Shown piece after piece: positions 1 to 8,091 of a stretch of 39,358 bases of DNA. The stretch comes from Chloroflexota bacterium (lineage in GTDB: Bacteria > Chloroflexota > Dormibacteria > CF-121): assembly GCA_005881425.1 (NCBI GenBank), contig VBIC01000092.1, forward strand, positions 2,171 to 41,528, in the 5' to 3' direction. Position numbers and translations under genes: made by a program. The notes below the pieces were generated by a model, which had not been told where the DNA came from, ran no database searches, and saw nothing but the letters and a program-made list of their open reading frames with translations. Numbering within the stretch: position 1 is the stretch's first letter; each line of letters starts with the position of its first letter.

Positions 1-2008
1 CACCGTCCTTGGTCTCGAAGAAGTCCCCCGGGTTCTGGCTGACCAGGATCAGGCTGCCCTGGTATTTGCGGATGCGGCGCGCCAGCCGAACCAGGAAGCG
101 CCGAATCGGTTCCTGCTCCAGCAGCAGGCCGGCCTCGTCGATCAGCAGGTGCCTCGGCCGGCGGTCCCTGCGCAGCACCGACCACAGCCAGCTCGCCAGC
201 AGGAGCGATGCCGGGGGTACGACCTCCTCCTTCAGGTCGCGCAGGTTGAAGCCGACGACCTCGGCGCTCAGGTCGACGTTGGTGGGAGCGCTGAAGAGCC
301 GTCCCAGGTCGCCGGTGACCCACCGTTCGAGGACGGCAGCGGCGCGCGAAGCGGGGTGCGCAAGCCGCAGCGCCGACCAGACGTCTGCCAGCACCGCCAC
401 CCGGTCAGGGCTGAAGACGATGGCCCGGATCGCCATCTCGACCTGGGCCCGCTCGACGGCGTCGAGGCCGCCGCACATCAACGCGATCAGGTCGATGATG
501 TCGGACAGCTGATCGAACGGGCTCTCCTGGTCGCGCTCGCGGACCAGGTCGAGGGCGTTGATCGCGTGCCCGGACCCAGCCGCGAGCGATAGATATGTAC
601 CTCCAAGCCCCTCCACCAGGCCGCCATATTCGGCCTCGGGATCCAGCAGTATGGCGCCGACGCCCCGCGTATGGCCGCTGAGGATCAGGGTGGCGGCGGC
701 ATAGCTCTTCCCCGCCCCGGAGTGCGCGAGCACCGCGATGTTGGCGTTCGGGAAGCGGGTTTCGTCGAATGGGTCGAAGACCACGAGACCGCCGGTCTCC
801 CGGTTGTGTCCCCAGTAGTGGCCCGCCCCATCGGCAAGGTCTTCCTGGAGCCAGGGAAGCAGGCTGGCCACGGCGCCGGTGTGGACCAGTTGCTCGCGCC
901 GGAGCTCGTCGCAGGCAAGGGGCCATGAGGCCAGCAGGGCTTGCCGCATCTGGAAGTAGGGCTGTCCCACCCGCAGCATCATGCGCCGGCAGCAGGCCTG
1001 GAGCGCGGTGAGCTGCTGCCGGAGGGCGGCAGGGCTGTCCGCGCCCACCGTCAGGTAGAGGGCGAGGGCGAAGCTCTTCTCTTCGTTACGGGCCAGGGAC
1101 TGGTGCATCTCGACGGCGTCGGGGAGCGTGGTGAACGCGTTCGCCTCGACGGAGGCCGCCTCGCTGCTCACGATCTGGTCAGCCCGCAGGTCGCGGATCT
1201 TGCGGCTCAGGAAATCCAGCGTCCGGTCGGTCGCCAGCGGTACCACGTGGATTGCCAGGTGCAGCTCGCCCTTGAAACCCAGGAACGGAAGCAGCCAGCC
1301 TGCGGCAACCTCCTCGCCCGGATAGCGCTCGACGACCAGCGAGGCGTACCATCGGCCCTCGAGCTCCAGGCTTCCGACCCTGTGCTGGAAGGTGATCCGC
1401 CGATCTCCGCCCTGCTCCGCCCTTCGGCCGTAGAGGCCGTCGAAGAGCGTGCGGAGCTCGGCGGACCGCATCCGCCGTCCGCGAATACCCATCAGGCGAA
1501 GTTGCTCGATCAAGATCTCGATCCGGTGCTCGAGCGGGATCCCCTGCTCGAGGGCGACTCGGGGTTCATCCGAAGCACGTCGGGAGAACCGGTAGACGAT
1601 CGTTCGCAGCCGGGTCCGAGCGTTCGGCCGCGATGCCAGGACGATGAAAACCTCCCGGCTGAAGACGGGCATCTCCGCCAGGTGGGTCCCGATGAAAGAG
1701 GCGGTAAGGGCCGCCAGATATTCGCGCCGGTTCCCGAACTCAGTTGGCTCGGGCTCGTCGTCGGGTGCCGCCCGGTCGGGCCGCAGGCGTTGGACCCGCA
1801 CGTAGATCTGGAGCGGACCGCTATCGGCGTGGAGCAGGTCGCGGTATGCCCGGATGGTGCGAGCTTGCTGCTCCGGAGCCATGGCGTTGAAGTTCAAGGA
1901 AGACGTGGCCACCACAGCCCGGACGGACCCGTCGTGGAGGTGGATCAGATCTTTCTCGAAGCCGACGATCTCGTCTGTGAACAGCAGCCGCTGGCGCGGT
2001 TCGGGCAT
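1..2008 (-). CDS. VirB4/TraC-like conjugation-type ATPase (partial, C-terminus off the window)
   Basis: This is a hexameric-type P-loop ATPase of the VirB4/TraC/HerA-FtsK group, which powers type IV secretion or conjugative pilus machines at the inner membrane. The ATG at 2008-2006 opens a frame of 669 codons with no stop before the window edge. The Walker A motif AHSGAGKS has its lysine at residue 434. The Walker B motif HLLIDEAG has Asp624/Glu625, and it is followed by an arginine-rich stretch and the phrase LVSQNPGDF typical of VirB4 sensor regions. The N-terminal ~400 residues look like the less conserved VirB4 domain. It starts 3 bases after the stop of the CpaB-like gene and closes the visible part of the Tad operon. 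A VirB4 protein is not a normal Tad component, so the locus may be a Tad/T4SS hybrid. A stand-alone HerA-like ATPase is a less likely reading. Confidence 0.8.
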   Translation of the reverse strand, partial: MPEPRQRLLFTDEIVGFEKDLIHLHDGSVRAVVATSSLNFNAMAPEQQARTIRAYRDLLHADSGPLQIYVRVQRLRPDRAAPDDEPEPTEFGNRREYLAALTASFIGTHLAEMPVFSREVFIVLASRPNARTRLRTIVYRFSRRASDEPRVALEQGIPLEHRIEILIEQLRLMGIRGRRMRSAELRTLFDGLYGRRAEQGGDRRITFQHRVGSLELEGRWYASLVVERYPGEEVAAGWLLPFLGFKGELHLAIHVVPLATDRTLDFLSRKIRDLRADQIVSSEAASVEANAFTTLPDAVEMHQSLARNEEKSFALALYLTVGADSPAALRQQLTALQACCRRMMLRVGQPYFQMRQALLASWPLACDELRREQLVHTGAVASLLPWLQEDLADGAGHYWGHNRETGGLVVFDPFDETRFPNANIAVLAHSGAGKSYAAATLILSGHTRGVGAILLDPEAEYGGLVEGLGGTYLSLAAGSGHAINALDLVRERDQESPFDQLSDIIDLIALMCGGLDAVERAQVEMAIRAIVFSPDRVAVLADVWSALRLAHPASRAAAVLERWVTGDLGRLFSAPTNVDLSAEVVGFNLRDLKEEVVPPASLLLASWLWSVLRRDRRPRHLLIDEAGLLLEQEPIRRFLVRLARRIRKYQGSLILVSQNPGDFFETKDG

Positions 2009-2011
2009 GGG

Positions 2012-2668
2012 TCAGCCGGTCACCAGGGTGAGCACGAAGGTGTCTGCGCCGATGGCGGCGGCATATCGCTGCTCCTCCGAATCCGGAATGGCCAGCAGCA
2101 CGCTTCCCAGACGGGCCGTGCCCGTGGGGGGACTGCTGGGATCAGCCTCGAGTGGCGTCCCCTGGTCGGTTCGGAGGCCTATGACCAGCACTCGCTGTCC
2201 GAGAACCGTGTTGCCGGCAGGATCGAGACCCGTGGCGGGCGAACCCTTGCCGGGATCGGGCACGGCGATCACGTCCACGAGGTCGCCGGGCGCGAGCGCG
2301 CCTCCCACCGCGGCGGCGGGCGTTGCCGGCAGGCTGAGGATTCGATCCCCCGGTGGCACCGGCAGACCGCCGGTCAGGGCGGAGCCGGCAGGGCCGTGGC
2401 TGAGATGGCGGGGCGTCAGATACTGCCCGGTCATGAGGGGAAAGGCGACGAACTGGCCGATCGCCTGGTCAGGTGAGTTGAGCGCGCCCTCGGGGAGCGA
2501 GGAAGCGGGTACCCGCCGGACCATAAGGTCGCCGGCGATCAGCTGTCTGCCGACTTGAAGATCGTGCTCGGCAACCAGGGTCGGCGCCTCCTGCGTGTGG
2601 CCGTAATAGAGGACGCCGGCGAGGCTGGCCAGGCCGAGGCATGCCGCCAGGTAAACCAGTCGAAACAT
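2012..2668 (-). CDS. cpaB: CpaB/RcpC-like SAF-domain pilus assembly protein
   Basis: This 218-residue protein has one N-terminal membrane segment (residues 3-22). A SAF-type module follows (LVAEHDLQVGRQLIAGDL and onward), then a C-terminal region with the motif ALAPGDLVDVIAV seen in CpaB/RcpC. CpaB proteins sit in the periplasm or cell wall zone and help the Flp pilus cross the envelope. The ATG at 2668 was chosen because AGGAGG lies about 6 bases upstream; a longer frame upstream overlaps the preceding gene and lacks support. Its C-terminal RcpC region is shorter than in proteobacterial CpaB. The gene lies 10 bases after the secreted PKD protein and 3 bases before the VirB4-like gene. Confidence 0.8.
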   Translation of the reverse strand: MFRLVYLAACLGLASLAGVLYYGHTQEAPTLVAEHDLQVGRQLIAGDLMVRRVPASSLPEGALNSPDQAIGQFVAFPLMTGQYLTPRHLSHGPAGSALTGGLPVPPGDRILSLPATPAAAVGGALAPGDLVDVIAVPDPGKGSPATGLDPAGNTVLGQRVLVIGLRTDQGTPLEADPSSPPTGTARLGSVLLAIPDSEEQRYAAAIGADTFVLTLVTG

Positions 2669-2678
2669 GGTGCCCCTC

Positions 2679-3959
2679 CTACTCATTCTGGGCGGCGTAG
2701 CGCACGCCGACCCCGACCGTCGCCGTGACGGTGAGGTCCGCGGCCACGCCATCCGGATATCGAACCGCTACCCGCAACTGTAGTCTGACCACGTAGTCCT
2801 GCGCCTGCCCGCCAAGGACCAGGTCCGGCCTGTCCCACTGAACGCCGAGGGGAGCTTCCACCTGTAGCCACCGCGCATCGGGAATGACGCGGTCGGGAGC
2901 TGATCCCAGGCTTCCCGCATATCGCCAGCCGGTCACGGTGGAGTGAGCCCAACCGGCAAACGCCCCGCCAAGCGTTCGATAACCCTCGCGCACGATCGCC
3001 GGCCGCAGGTACAGGTCGACCAGCTCGGCCCGCGGCACGTCGATGCGGCGCAGGCCAGCACTGGTCGGTGCTCCGCTACCGTCGATCACGGGGCTCACCC
3101 CGGCCGCGATCAGCGGGGAAACGTGTTGCACCGAGGCGCTCGCGACCGAAACCGGACGATCGTTGGCCACCTGGACGGCGAAGGAGCGCCGGACCAGGAA
3201 GGGATACCCTGACGGACCGTATTCGGCCGCCTGGGCGATGCCGCTGATTGAAGCCACGACTCTCGCCTGGTAGACGGCGCCGGCAGCGTAGACATGAGCC
3301 GTCGAGATATTCCGAGCGGACCCGCCGGGCAGCCTCGCCTGGCTGCCATCACCGAACTCGATCCGCCAGCCGTCGATCTGCCAGTCGCCGATGGCCATGC
3401 TGAGCAGGAGGCCCAGGTCGTTGGCAACGGAGCCGTCGAGGCGGGCCGAGATGCTCACCGGCAAGCCGGCCTGCGGGCGCGCCGGCGACGACCCGACCAC
3501 GAGGTCCAGGTCCAGCCGCGCCTGGGCGATCGCCAGCTGCAGACCTGCCACCGGGCTCACCCTCGGACCCGGGCAGAAGAAGGTCGTGCTCGGGAGGTAG
3601 GGCGTGGGAAGGCCGGGGGGAGGCGCGTTGAGCTGCCGGTTGGTGGCGCGGTCGTAGACGTAGACCAGCCACAGCCAGGGACAGCCTGGGGCGCCGACCG
3701 GTACCGCCTCCCAGCGCGAGTAGTAAGCGGTCGGGCTGCTGCCAGGGGGCGCCGGATGTGCGCCGAGCGCATCGGTCACCTGCGCGTAAACGAAGGCGTG
3801 GCCCTGATCCCCCGAAACCGCCGCGATCGAGACCTGCGGGCCGCCTGCCCCGGTCGCTGCCGGAGCGGCGCCGGCGCCGAGCAGGGGAAGCGTCGCCAGC
3901 AGCGATGCGATTACCAGCAGGCGTTGGATCGCATCGCGTCCGCGAAGCGGCGGCGTCAC
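2679..3959 (-). CDS. Secreted PKD-domain protein of the Tad locus
   Basis: I do not recognise a named family for the whole 426-residue protein. Residues 1-36 form a clear signal peptide with an Ala-rich cleavage zone. Residues about 160-240 look like a PKD/Ig-like domain: EFGDGS at 201-206 is followed by HVYAAGAVYQARV, the classic PKD signature. The flanking parts are beta-rich with few charged clusters, and no membrane anchor follows the signal peptide. The ATG overlaps the stop of the TadG-like gene (ATGA), so the two are translationally coupled. Position inside the pilus operon suggests an extracellular or wall-facing accessory, perhaps an adhesin or pilus-tip protein. That role is inferred from context only. 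Confidence 0.7.
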   Translation of the reverse strand: MTPPLRGRDAIQRLLVIASLLATLPLLGAGAAPAATGAGGPQVSIAAVSGDQGHAFVYAQVTDALGAHPAPPGSSPTAYYSRWEAVPVGAPGCPWLWLVYVYDRATNRQLNAPPPGLPTPYLPSTTFFCPGPRVSPVAGLQLAIAQARLDLDLVVGSSPARPQAGLPVSISARLDGSVANDLGLLLSMAIGDWQIDGWRIEFGDGSQARLPGGSARNISTAHVYAAGAVYQARVVASISGIAQAAEYGPSGYPFLVRRSFAVQVANDRPVSVASASVQHVSPLIAAGVSPVIDGSGAPTSAGLRRIDVPRAELVDLYLRPAIVREGYRTLGGAFAGWAHSTVTGWRYAGSLGSAPDRVIPDARWLQVEAPLGVQWDRPDLVLGGQAQDYVVRLQLRVAVRYPDGVAADLTVTATVGVGVRYAAQNE

Positions 3960-4426
3960 GCGCGAAGCTCCGCGTCGGCCGTCCGGGTCAAGGTGAGCCA
4001 GGCAGGCGCGCCGATCAAGCGCAGCAGGCCCGCATCGACCGGCAGATGCGCCCGGATGCAGACCGCCGGCCGGTCGAGCAGCGCGCCGGAGTACGGATCG
4101 CGGCCCGGGACGTCATTGAGTACGGTGATCTCGGCCGAGAGCGCGGCTCTCCGGCCAGCGCCCAGACCGGTCAGGTTCCGGGCCAGGATTTCTCGGGCCG
4201 CGAGCGAGGACCGGTGTGTGTCCAGCCGAAGGCTGCCGGTCTGGCTGTAATAGGTGGTGTCGACCACCGACGCGCCGCCCACGCTGGCCAGGTCGAGAGC
4301 GGAGCGCAGGCGCAGACCGGTCACCTGGAGCAGGGCGATCTCGACGCTCAGGGCCAGGATCAGGAGCAGCGCCGGCATCAGCACCACCACGTAGAGCAGG
4401 CTCTGGCCGCGTCCCCCGCCCCTCAA
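3956..4426 (-). CDS. TadG-like pilus assembly protein
   Basis: The protein has 156 residues. After a short basic head, the sequence RGQSLLYVVVLMPALLLIL resembles the RGQ-type N-terminus and single hydrophobic helix of TadE/TadG pseudopilins. The rest is an extracytoplasmic domain with no obvious motif. No ATG is available near this point. The TTG at 4426-4424 overlaps the TGA of the upstream TadE-like gene and puts the start immediately before the conserved segment, so I take it as the start. Its end overlaps the start of the PKD protein by 4 bases. TadG proteins usually carry a larger C-terminal von Willebrand-like domain, so this is a short form. Confidence 0.7.
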   Translation of the reverse strand: MRGGGRGQSLLYVVVLMPALLLILALSVEIALLQVTGLRLRSALDLASVGGASVVDTTYYSQTGSLRLDTHRSSLAAREILARNLTGLGAGRRAALSAEITVLNDVPGRDPYSGALLDRPAVCIRAHLPVDAGLLRLIGAPAWLTLTRTADAELRA

Positions 4427-4824
4427 TGGTCGACCTCGGCGCGAGCCACCGCCGCCGTCGTCAGCGTGACGTTTCGGGAGAAGAGGAAGGGAATCGCAAT
4501 CCGCCGCCGGCTGACCAGCTGCACCGTTATGGGCTGTCCCCAACGCGCGGATGCCGGGGCGACCTGGATCGCGACCCGGCCCGGATCGATGCCCGAGGCG
4601 CGCAGCGAAAGCGCGATCCGCGCCCGGACGAAGGCATCGTCCTCGCCGCGCTCGCCGGCGGCGCGGGCGCCCGCGGTGGCAGCCGATTCCTGGCCGATCC
4701 AGAGGTGGATCAGGCCACCGAGCTCGACGATGCCGAGGAGCACCGGGAGCAGCATGAAGGAAACGGCCAGGATGGCCTGCAGGGTCTCCTGCCCGCGCTG
4801 CCACTGCCCCCTCAGCCGGCTCAC
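4423..4824 (-). CDS. TadE-like pseudopilin
   Basis: This is a 133-residue TadE-family pseudopilin. A GQETLQAILAVSFMLLPVLLG segment near residues 10-30 matches the prepilin-type signal: Gly, then Gln, and Glu at +2 to +5 before a hydrophobic helix. A periplasmic domain of about 95 residues follows. The start is a GTG at 4824-4822 that overlaps the TGA of the Flp pilin gene, giving coupled translation. The only ATG in frame lies about 38 codons further up, inside the pilin gene, and would add a basic, non-homologous head. TadE proteins are processed by the prepilin peptidase and help prime Flp pilus assembly. No prepilin peptidase is visible in this window. Confidence 0.75.
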   Translation of the reverse strand: MSRLRGQWQRGQETLQAILAVSFMLLPVLLGIVELGGLIHLWIGQESAATAGARAAGERGEDDAFVRARIALSLRASGIDPGRVAIQVAPASARWGQPITVQLVSRRRIAIPFLFSRNVTLTTAAVARAEVDH

Positions 4825-4973
4825 TGCGTCTGGGTGAGCTGTTGAACCAACCCGTCCATCTTCAGCACCAGGCCGTGGTTCCAGGCCATGATGCCGACCA
4901 CCAGCGTGCCCAGAATGATGGCCGCGCCTATCACCCATTCCAGTGTCGACTGACCGCGCTGTCTCGGCTCCAT
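4821..4973 (-). CDS. flp: Flp-type pilin (type IVb prepilin)
   Basis: This very small 50-residue protein is the probable major subunit of the pilus. After the basic leader MEPRQRG comes QSTLEWVIGAAIILGTLVVG, so the prepilin peptidase would cut after Gly7 and leave Gln at +1 and Glu at +5, as in type IVb pilins. The hydrophobic helix is followed by a short C-terminus (LVQQLTQTQ). The ATG at 4973 has AGAGGAG about 8 bases upstream; an in-frame start further up lacks such a site. It is the only gene in the operon with this good a ribosome binding site, in keeping with a structural subunit needed in large amounts. Confidence 0.85.
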   Translation of the reverse strand: MEPRQRGQSTLEWVIGAAIILGTLVVGIMAWNHGLVLKMDGLVQQLTQTQ

Positions 4974-5016
4974 GCTTGTTCTCCTCTGTGTTCTCGTCGC
5001 CTGGTTCAGTGGGTCC

Positions 5017-5916
5017 TCATGCGAAGGCATGCTGGAGAAGGCCCAGAAAGAGCGGGATCATGATCAGGAGCACGAACTCCGGGAGGTAGATCGCAGCCAG
5101 GATGGCGAGCAGCTTGGTGCTGACCCGCGATGCCTCCGCGGTTGCCTGGTTCCGCTGCGCCGCTCGCGCCGCGACCTCATGGTCCTTCAATCCGTCGTCG
5201 AGCCCGCTCCCGAGACGCCGGCCCTGGACCAGGGTGCCGACCACCAGGTAGACCTCCGGCAACCCGGTGCGCTGGGCGACGCCTTCCAGGGCCTGCTCCA
5301 GGGAGAGGCCGAGTCCGTAGCGAGCCATGGCTCCCTCGATCTCTGCGCCAAGTACCGGGAACGATGCGCGCTGGCCGGCCAGCAGATGGAGGGTCCGCTC
5401 GAGCGGGACCCCGGCTCTGTGAAAGGCGCGCAGGATGCCGATCAGATCCGGAAGCTCGCGCCGGATCCGGCCCTGGCGCCGGCGCCGCCGGCGCTGGATG
5501 ACCCCGACCGGGACGACGTATCCCGCCCAGGCGAGCAAGGGGACGAGCAGGGTCGAGCCGGGGACCATCAGGCCAAGGCCGGCACCGGCGATCAATCCCA
5601 GGCCTGCGCCCGATAGACGAAGCGCCTGGAGATCGATGCGGGTGAACCTTGTGGCGTCCAGTCCGGCTTCCTCCAGGAGCCGTTGGTCGACGCGTGCCGG
5701 CCGCAGGTGAAGTCGGTGCGCCCAGAGCAGGAGCGCGGGGCGGGCCCAGCGCTGGTAGGGCGAGCCGCGGGCCTGCTGGTACTGGCGCCACTCCGCGGGT
5801 GAGAGGGTGCTGATCCGGATCAGGGCTGTGCGATCGGCGATGGTCCGGTGCGGCGGCGCCAGCGCGAGGAACCCGCAGATCACGGCCAGGCCGAGGCCAA
5901 CGGTGCCGGCGATCAC
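5017..5916 (-). CDS. tadC: TadC-like type II secretion F-domain membrane protein
   Basis: This is a 299-residue inner membrane platform protein of the T2SF (GspF/TadC) family. It has an N-terminal helix (residues 1-22), a pair of helices around 105-140 after a cytoplasmic linker, a cytoplasmic T2SF domain (about 150-260, with RRELPDLIGILRAF and the helical bundle GLSLEQALEGVAQRTGL), and a C-terminal helix (270-295). With TadB it forms the platform that couples the CpaF ATPase to pilin insertion. It starts 19 bases after the TadB stop and lies 43 bases before the pilin start. Confidence 0.85.
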   Translation of the reverse strand: MIAGTVGLGLAVICGFLALAPPHRTIADRTALIRISTLSPAEWRQYQQARGSPYQRWARPALLLWAHRLHLRPARVDQRLLEEAGLDATRFTRIDLQALRLSGAGLGLIAGAGLGLMVPGSTLLVPLLAWAGYVVPVGVIQRRRRRRQGRIRRELPDLIGILRAFHRAGVPLERTLHLLAGQRASFPVLGAEIEGAMARYGLGLSLEQALEGVAQRTGLPEVYLVVGTLVQGRRLGSGLDDGLKDHEVAARAAQRNQATAEASRVSTKLLAILAAIYLPEFVLLIMIPLFLGLLQHAFA

Positions 5917-5935
5917 GAGGTCCTCGTCATGGCGC

Positions 5936-6793
5936 TCATGACCGGAGCCGCGTCACACGGGCGCTCAGGTAGAGGCCGAGACATTCCAGCAGGGCGGCGC
6001 CAGGCAGAAGGAGATAGCGGCCCAGGGCGGTGGAGTCGAGCGTGCCCAGGAGGTCGGGCGCAACCAGGCGAAAGTAGAGGAACATCGCCGGCACCAGCAG
6101 CGCCAGCAGCCAGACCTGAAGCCGCTGGCCGGTGACCCTCGCTCGCACCTCCTGCTGGAGCGCCAGGTTGAACTGCACCGTCGAGGCGATCTCCTGGAGC
6201 AGGACCCGTGCGGTTGCGGCCGGCATCCGCGTCGCGCAGCAGAGGGCGAGCGTGTCCACCACCAGCCCGAGATTGCGACCGCCGATCCGGAGCCGGACGT
6301 CGGCGAGTGCGACCTCGAGCGGCTCGTTCAGCAGGAAACGGCCCAGGACGGTCTCGAGATCCGTGCGGATCCAGGGATCGGTCGAATGCTGCCGAGCCTG
6401 GCGAAGGGCTTCGAGATAGGTCGCGCCGGCGCTCAGCTGTGCCGTGAGAGTCTGCAGCAGATGGGGCGCCTGCGCCTCGCTTCGCTCCGCCTGCGCCTGG
6501 ACCAGCCAGCGCACGTAAAGGCGAGGCGCGCTGAAGCCGACGCCGAAACCGACGAGCGCGCACACGGGCGAGACCAGCCAGCCGATGCCGGCCCCGATCA
6601 GCGGGCCGCCCAGCTTGATGGCCAGGAAGGCGCGTGGGCTGGTCTCGAGCCGGGCGGCACGGAGTTCCCCGGCCGCGGCCTTGACCTGGCGTTCGCCCCA
6701 GGCCCGAAGTGAAAGCCTCTTCCCCGGATGGAACAGCCCCAGACCGAGAGTCAGAGCGGCGAGGGCGGCGCAGACCGCCCCTAGCAGGTCCAC
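5936..6793 (-). CDS. tadB: TadB-like type II secretion F-domain membrane protein
   Basis: This protein of 285 residues is the second T2SF platform protein. It shows an N-terminal helix, a helix pair near residues 80-115 (IGAGIGWLVSPVCALVGFGV), a cytoplasmic T2SF helical domain with LLQTLTAQLSAGATYLEAL, and C-terminal helices. The start is taken as GTG at 6793-6791, which overlaps the end of cpaF by 13 bases and has AGGGA a few bases upstream. The next in-frame ATG upstream would add 27 low-complexity residues that look like shadow sequence. The overlap with cpaF indicates translational coupling, as in other Tad operons (cpaF-tadB-tadC). Confidence 0.85.
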   Translation of the reverse strand: MDLLGAVCAALAALTLGLGLFHPGKRLSLRAWGERQVKAAAGELRAARLETSPRAFLAIKLGGPLIGAGIGWLVSPVCALVGFGVGFSAPRLYVRWLVQAQAERSEAQAPHLLQTLTAQLSAGATYLEALRQARQHSTDPWIRTDLETVLGRFLLNEPLEVALADVRLRIGGRNLGLVVDTLALCCATRMPAATARVLLQEIASTVQFNLALQQEVRARVTGQRLQVWLLALLVPAMFLYFRLVAPDLLGTLDSTALGRYLLLPGAALLECLGLYLSARVTRLRS

Positions 6794-8091
6794 CGGATTC
6801 CCTGCCGCTCGAGCTTGTCGCGCATCCGCCGGCCGAGATCCTCGACCTGGATCGGACCGAAATGAACCTGGCAACCCGTGCCCAGCGGCCTCACGTCGGT
6901 CCGGAAGACCTGGGCCAGCTGGTAGTGGCCGCCCTCGTCGACGCCGCGAAGTTCACTGACCTCCAGCAGGCAACGCCTTCCGTCCCGGAGCCGGGCCACG
7001 AAGACGATCAGGTCGAAGACGCGGGCGATGTAGCGGCGAAGCTCCGCCGGGCTGAGCTGCGAGAACTCTCGCCCGATCAGCAGCTCGAGTCGGGCAAGGC
7101 TGTCGGCGCAACCGCTGGCATGGATCGTGGTCGCTGAGCCGTCGTGTCCGGTGTTCAGCGCCTCGAGGACGTAATAGGCTTCCTTGCCGTGCCGGATCTC
7201 GCCCACGATCAAGCGGTCAGGACGCATGCGGAGGGCGTTCTGGACGAGATCGGCCACGTTCAGCCGGCGTTCCTGGGTGGACTTGCCGGTCAGCTCGTTG
7301 CTGTGCACACACTCCAGCCGGACCCAGTGCGGATTGTCGAGCTCCAGCTCAGCCGTGTCTTCGATCGTTATGATGCGCTCCTCGGCTGGCACCGAGCTGA
7401 TCAGCGAGCGCAGCAGGGTACTCTTGCCGGAGCCGGTCGCGCCGGCAATCAGGATGTTGGCACGGCCCAGTACGGCCGCCTGCAGGAAAGCGGCCATCTG
7501 CATGGACATGCCGCCGGCGCCGACCCACGTGGCCCGGCCGTCGGTTCCTGCGTCGGGCATCAACCCAAGGCGGATCCGGCTGAACTTGCGGATGCACAGG
7601 GTCGGACCACCGACCGGGGTCAGGACGGCGTTGGCCCGGCTGCCGTCCGCCATCCGTGCGTCCACGACGGGTTTCTCGACGCTGATCTCGCGTCCGACCA
7701 GCGCCACGATCTTCTGGATCGTCTGCTCCAGCTGGTGCTGGTCGCCGAAGGCGACGGGCGAGCGCTCCAGCCGTCCGGATCGCTCGACGTAGACCTGGTC
7801 GAAGCGGTTGACCAGGATGTCGCTCACCGTCGGGTCGTCCATCAGGGGCTGGAGCGGCCCCAGCCCAACCAGGTCGTCGAAGAGGGTCGCCAGCACCGCC
7901 TCGCTGGGTGCAGACTCCCCCTTCAAGGCAACCGCCTCGCGGATCGCCCGGTGCAGGATCCGGGTCCGGTCAGGATGATCCGAAAACGGGTCGGCGATCG
8001 TGGGGTCGGCGGTCATGGTGAGCTGGGTGCGGACGAACTCGTGGAGGTCAGCCTGGGCCGCCACCGGGTGGGCCATGGCGTCAGCCCGCAC
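6781..8091 (-). CDS. cpaF: CpaF/TadA pilus assembly ATPase
   Basis: This 436-residue protein is the secretion ATPase that drives Flp pilus assembly. Walker A GATGSGKS spans residues 217-224. A Walker B-like ITIEDTAELEL follows, then the Asp/His boxes typical of the family (RLECVHSNE, ALRMRPDRLIVGEIRHGKEAY, NTGHDGSATTIHA). The N-terminal domain contains the CpaF phrase LGPLQPLMDDPTVSDILVN. The length fits the family (about 400-480). The ATG at 8091 overlaps the upstream cpaE-like stop by 11 bases; an alternative ATG at 8076 is possible. All key catalytic boxes appear intact, so the pilus motor is probably functional. Confidence 0.95.
   Translation of the reverse strand: MRADAMAHPVAAQADLHEFVRTQLTMTADPTIADPFSDHPDRTRILHRAIREAVALKGESAPSEAVLATLFDDLVGLGPLQPLMDDPTVSDILVNRFDQVYVERSGRLERSPVAFGDQHQLEQTIQKIVALVGREISVEKPVVDARMADGSRANAVLTPVGGPTLCIRKFSRIRLGLMPDAGTDGRATWVGAGGMSMQMAAFLQAAVLGRANILIAGATGSGKSTLLRSLISSVPAEERIITIEDTAELELDNPHWVRLECVHSNELTGKSTQERRLNVADLVQNALRMRPDRLIVGEIRHGKEAYYVLEALNTGHDGSATTIHASGCADSLARLELLIGREFSQLSPAELRRYIARVFDLIVFVARLRDGRRCLLEVSELRGVDEGGHYQLAQVFRTDVRPLGTGCQVHFGPIQVEDLGRRMRDKLERQGIRWTC

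Noticed and set aside
941-2476. 511-codon plus-strand frame across the VirB4-like and CpaB-like genes
   Set aside because: It is antisense to two genes with clear motifs (Walker A/B, SAF) and has no recognisable domain of its own.
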